The notes under the pieces: generated by a model
What the model was told of the DNA's origin: nothing
The model's database searches: none
Seen by the model: the letters and a program-made list of their open reading frames with translations, nothing else
Made by a program: the position numbers and the translations under genes
Shown: one piece after another, positions 63,597 through 64,000 of the stretch
Layout: each line of letters opens with the position of its first letter
How positions within the stretch are numbered: position 1 is the stretch's first letter
DNA from: Erythrobacter sp. QSSC1-22B
GTDB lineage: Bacteria > Pseudomonadota > Alphaproteobacteria > Sphingomonadales > Sphingomonadaceae
Direction: 5' to 3'
Assembly (NCBI RefSeq): GCF_001678665.1
Contig: NZ_LZRP01000002.1
Span: 62,001-126,000, forward strand
DNA: 64,000 nucleotides

Positions 63597-63611
63597 GGGG
63601 AGATTAGAAAC

Positions 63612-63872
63612 ATGGCCTATAAGCAAATACTAAGGGCAAGCGCGTCGATCCTAATGCTGGGATCGGTCGCGGCCTGCGGGGATAACGATTCGGTCGATCC
63701 GATCGCTGAAGTCCCCGCACCGCCGCCCCCATCAGGTGGAACCTTCCAATCGCGGTTCGGATCTGCCTTCGCGGCGATTTTCGACCGTTCATGGACTGAA
63801 GATCCTGTCGATCCGCAGCCGGCCGACGTACCGCCGCTGGCTCCGTCAGACGACCCCAAGGACAACCTTTAG
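63612..63872 (+). CDS. Small Pro/Asp-rich lipoprotein
   Basis: An 86-residue protein with signal peptide and lipobox SVAAC (Cys22). The mature part is proline- and acid-rich (APPPPSGG, then a conserved-looking FQSRFGSAFAAIF segment and a PVDPQPAD tail). The aromatic FQSRFGSAFAAIFD stretch may be the functional part. GGGGAG ahead of the ATG supports the start. It is the last gene before a strong terminator and is likely a partner of the DUF4331 protein. Confidence 0.75.
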   Translation: MAYKQILRASASILMLGSVAACGDNDSVDPIAEVPAPPPPSGGTFQSRFGSAFAAIFDRSWTEDPVDPQPADVPPLAPSDDPKDNL

Positions 63873-63919
63873 GTCGTCGCTTCGGTCCCTAGTTTGATTG
63901 GGACTATATCGCGTTAGGG

Positions 63920-63951
63920 AGGGGCGGCACCTGCATTGGAGCCGCCCCTCT
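63920..63951 (+). terminator. Terminator after the DUF4331 operon
   Basis: A 10-bp stem, GAGGGGCGGC with its complement, around a 12-base loop. It follows the small lipoprotein gene by 47 bases. The trailing sequence TCCATCGTTTC is only moderately T-rich. Confidence 0.75.
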
Positions 63952-64000
63952 CCATCGTTTCAGGACCAGCACCTGGGGACCGCCGCCCATTGTCCGGCGA

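Overview
The window comes from a GC-rich alphaproteobacterium, most likely a member of the order Sphingomonadales (Erythrobacteraceae or Sphingomonadaceae). The reasons are a CtrA master regulator beside sigma-54, the prfA-prmC-DUF4167 order typical of alphaproteobacteria, a Cdc48-type AAA ATPase, several large TonB-dependent receptors, short LuxR/LuxI proteins and a REP palindrome of the kind common in this group. The assignment is an inference; no rRNA or tRNA gene was seen.

Positions 1-35856 look like ordinary chromosome. From left to right they hold: a DUF305/LVIVD protein, an L,D-transpeptidase, an acyl-CoA dehydrogenase translationally coupled to a phosphotransferase-fold protein, a host-attachment-family protein, a beta-lactamase-fold hydrolase, a small acidic lipoprotein, DNA polymerase I, an HWE/HisKA_2 sensor kinase, an MscS channel and the Cdc48 ATPase. 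Next come two CoA-transferase subunit genes split by a HAD-type lipoprotein gene, followed by a nitronate monooxygenase and a CaiB/BaiF CoA-transferase. Then a minus-strand housekeeping series runs hisS, prfA, prmC, DUF4167, lnt, metK. After that come ppa, a BON-MscS channel, TldE/PmbA, lptB, rpoN, ctrA and trmB.

From about 35.9 kb to at least 56.3 kb the window is accessory DNA. It is visibly less GC-rich and contains a tyrosine integrase, an IS3 element split by an intact IS5-family (IS427-like) element, an IS5 remnant, an integrase fragment and, at the far end, a broken yggS gene. Two cargo modules stand out. The first (40.7-49.8 kb) is a catabolic module: a Baeyer-Villiger monooxygenase, SDR and aldehyde dehydrogenase operon, a divergent TetR regulator, an MFS/GPH symporter and a TonB receptor. 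The same 18-bp palindrome lies in front of both the monooxygenase operon and the receptor, which ties uptake and oxidation into one probable TetR regulon. The second (50.2-53.5 kb) is a quorum-sensing operon, luxR-luxI-PhyH dioxygenase-GntR, with stop/start overlaps and a perfect 12-bp stem-loop touching the luxI start codon. An XRE repressor gene is divergent from it.

From 53.7 kb two more TonB receptors flank the yggS relic and a degraded IS30 transposase follows. The window ends with an ECF sigma/anti-sigma pair divergent from a DUF4331 secreted protein and a small lipoprotein, ending in a clear terminator. The best candidates for new biology are the QS-linked PhyH operon, the palindrome-linked monooxygenase regulon and the sigma/DUF4331 locus.
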